A program made the position numbers and the translations under genes. This document shows positions 62,543 to 64,000 of a stretch of 64,000 nucleotides of DNA, piece by piece (position 1 is the stretch's first letter; every line of letters begins with the position of its first letter). The stretch spans positions 4,556,001-4,620,000 of the forward strand of contig NZ_CP021744.1 in assembly GCF_002192455.1 (NCBI RefSeq). Direction: 5' to 3'. The notes under the pieces are model-generated. The model was not told the DNA's origin. It saw nothing but the letters and a program-made list of their open reading frames with translations, and searched no databases. Source of the stretch: Streptomyces albireticuli. GTDB taxonomy: Bacteria > Actinomycetota > Actinomycetes > Streptomycetales > Streptomycetaceae.

Positions 62543-64000
62543 GTGACCAGTGACACCGCGACCCGAGCACACCAGGGCCAGACGGCGGACGAGCGACAGC
62601 CCCCGTGGCAGCGCAGACTCCGCCGGTTCGGCTATGCGGGAGGGCCGCGGCCCGACGTCCGGGAGCGGCTCGTACCGGCGTTCCCCGAGCCCGGGACGCG
62701 GGTGTGGGAGGCGCTCGGGGCACGGCCGCCGCTCGCCCTGGTGCTGGCGCGGTGGTCGGGGTGGATCGGGCCGCTGCTGATCGCGCTCGTCGCCGGGCTG
62801 ACCCGGTTCTGGCACCTGGGCAGCCCCAAGGCCGTGATATTCGACGAGACGTACTACGCCAAGGACGCCTGGGCCCTGTGGAAGTCCGGGTACGAGGCGA
62901 AGTGGCCCGACGACATCAACGACAAGATCATCGACGGCTTCCACACGGTCCCGGACGCCCCCGGTTACGTCGTGCACCCGCCGGCCGGCAAGTGGGTCAT
63001 CGGCCTCGGTGAGTGGCTCTACGGGCTGAACCCTTTCGGCTGGCGTTTCATGGTCGCCGTCCTCGGCACCCTCTCGGTGCTGATGCTCTGCCGCATCGGC
63101 CGCCGGCTCTTCCGCTCCACCTTCCTGGGCTGCCTCGCGGGCGCCCTCATGGCCGTGGACGGCCTGCACTTCGTCATGAGCCGCACCTCGCTGCTCGACT
63201 CGGTGCTGATGTTCTTCGTGCTGGCCGCCTTCGGCTGCGTGCTCGTGGACCGCGACAAGGCGCGGGCCCGGCTGGCCGCCGCCCTCCCGGTCGGCGACGA
63301 CGGGCCCGCGCGGCCCGACGCCGCGGTCGGCGACCGGCTCCCGCTCGGCCTCCGCCCGTGGCGGATCGCGGCCGGCGTCTTCCTGGGCCTGGCCTGCGCC
63401 ACCAAGTGGAACGGAGCCGTCTATCTGGCGGCCTTCGGCCTGCTGACCGTCCTGTGGGACATGGGCTCGCGCCGCCTGGCCGGCGCCCGCCGGCCCACGC
63501 TCGCCACGCTGCGCCGCGACGTGCCGTGGGCGTTCCTGTCGACCGTGCCCGTCGCCCTCGGCGTCTACCTCGCCTCCTGGACGGGCTGGTTCCTCAAGAG
63601 CGGCACGTACAGCGAGAAGGACGGCTGGCAGCACAGCGGCTACTACCGGCACTGGGCCGAGACCGAGGGCGGCCACAGCCCGGACGGCTTCCTCGCCGGC
63701 GTCCTCAACCCGCTGCGCAGCCTGTGGACGTACGAGCAGGAGGTCTGGAGGTTCAACACCACCCTCACCTCGCCGCACACCTACCAGTCCAACCCCTGGA
63801 GCTGGCTGGTGCAGTCCCGCCCGGTCTCGTACTTCTACGAGTCCCCCTCGCCCGGCCAGGACGGCTGCCCGGCGGACGCCACCGACAAGTGCGCCCGCGA
63901 GGTCCTCGCGCTGGGCACCCCGCTGCTGTGGTGGGCCGCCTGCTTCGCCCTGCTCTACCTGCTCTACCGGTGGGGGCTGCGGCGCGACTGGCGCGCGGGC
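62543..64000 (+). CDS. pmt: Protein O-mannosyltransferase (Pmt family), 5' part
   Basis: Starts at GTG 62543 and stays open to the window edge (486 codons). After an Arg-rich cytosolic tail come helices starting near residue 75, with the catalytic acidic motif IFDETYYAKDAW (about 109) in the first outer loop. Later motifs are VVHPPAGKWVIGLGEWLYG, DGLHFVMSRTSLLDSVLMFF and CATKWNGAVYLAAFG, the GT39 signature. It transfers mannose from polyprenyl-phosphate-mannose to exported proteins. It corresponds to Rv1002c; its end lies outside. Confidence 0.95.
   Translation, partial: MTSDTATRAHQGQTADERQPPWQRRLRRFGYAGGPRPDVRERLVPAFPEPGTRVWEALGARPPLALVLARWSGWIGPLLIALVAGLTRFWHLGSPKAVIFDETYYAKDAWALWKSGYEAKWPDDINDKIIDGFHTVPDAPGYVVHPPAGKWVIGLGEWLYGLNPFGWRFMVAVLGTLSVLMLCRIGRRLFRSTFLGCLAGALMAVDGLHFVMSRTSLLDSVLMFFVLAAFGCVLVDRDKARARLAAALPVGDDGPARPDAAVGDRLPLGLRPWRIAAGVFLGLACATKWNGAVYLAAFGLLTVLWDMGSRRLAGARRPTLATLRRDVPWAFLSTVPVALGVYLASWTGWFLKSGTYSEKDGWQHSGYYRHWAETEGGHSPDGFLAGVLNPLRSLWTYEQEVWRFNTTLTSPHTYQSNPWSWLVQSRPVSYFYESPSPGQDGCPADATDKCAREVLALGTPLLWWAACFALLYLLYRWGLRRDWRAG

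Noticed and set aside
62315..63778. A 487-codon minus-strand frame at the right end
   Set aside because: It is antisense to the open Pmt frame, which carries GT39 motifs and continues past the window.

Overview
The window is a stretch of a high-GC actinobacterial chromosome, almost certainly Streptomyces. Evidence: about 70-73 % GC, many GTG starts, GTGA/ATGA translational coupling, XRE/DUF5753, DUF6879 and DUF397 genes, a sepX/glpR divisome gene and GC-rich intergenic palindromes. About 63 protein genes, one remnant gene and one tRNA are supported. No complete IS, phage, CRISPR array, rRNA operon or replication origin was seen.

Layout. 1-129 is the end of a membrane protein gene. 202-3916 is an accessory block: a VOC protein, a RiPP-type isoaspartyl-methyltransferase homologue coupled to a small Asp/Gly-rich peptide gene, and an XRE/DUF6879/small-protein cassette. 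4268-6590 holds an HTH protein and two secreted proteins. 6938-9290 is a GntR-regulated ABC exporter. 9368-14301 holds a methyltransferase, a VIT-family protein, a P1 peptidase, an LtrA protein and a small protein.

14356-28799 is an ancient actinobacterial block. It carries mscL, MTA phosphorylase, a Ruc-like FmdB zinc-ribbon protein behind a CIRCE element, MFS, K+/H+ antiporter, penicillin acylase, 5-formyl-THF cyclo-ligase, galU, glp (moeA-like), moaC, mog, rimJ-like and sepX/glpR, and ends with tRNA-Ala. From memory, its order resembles M. tuberculosis Rv0985c-Rv0996. Precursor supply (GalU), folate and Moco-type enzymes sit beside the divisome pair Glp-SepX.

28935-37478 holds an inositol-phosphatase homologue, an Lrp regulator, a GH89 glycosidase, a lipoprotein plus orphan histidine kinase, DUF1269, GNAT and exonuclease III. 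37479-42504 is a second accessory block: an exonuclease III remnant, a second XRE/DUF6879/small-protein cassette with DUF397, a winged-helix/membrane pair and a barstar-like gene. 42834-46537 holds a MerR regulator divergent from a Baeyer-Villiger-type monooxygenase and SDR operon. 46607-54934 holds tricorn protease, TetR-MMPL, a MarP-like protease and Nudix. 55038-64000 holds a DHA2 exporter, a nickel/cobalt ECF transporter (cbiMN-cbiQ-cbiO) behind a Nur-box-like promoter, a serine hydrolase, an SDR and a partial protein O-mannosyltransferase.

The most interesting points are the possible PIMT-only RiPP (imiditide-like) operon at 662-2250, the CIRCE-fmdB arrangement, the Nur-like box, a one-base frameshift in the antiporter gene, and a four-copy palindromic repeat family that supplies the last codons of two genes.
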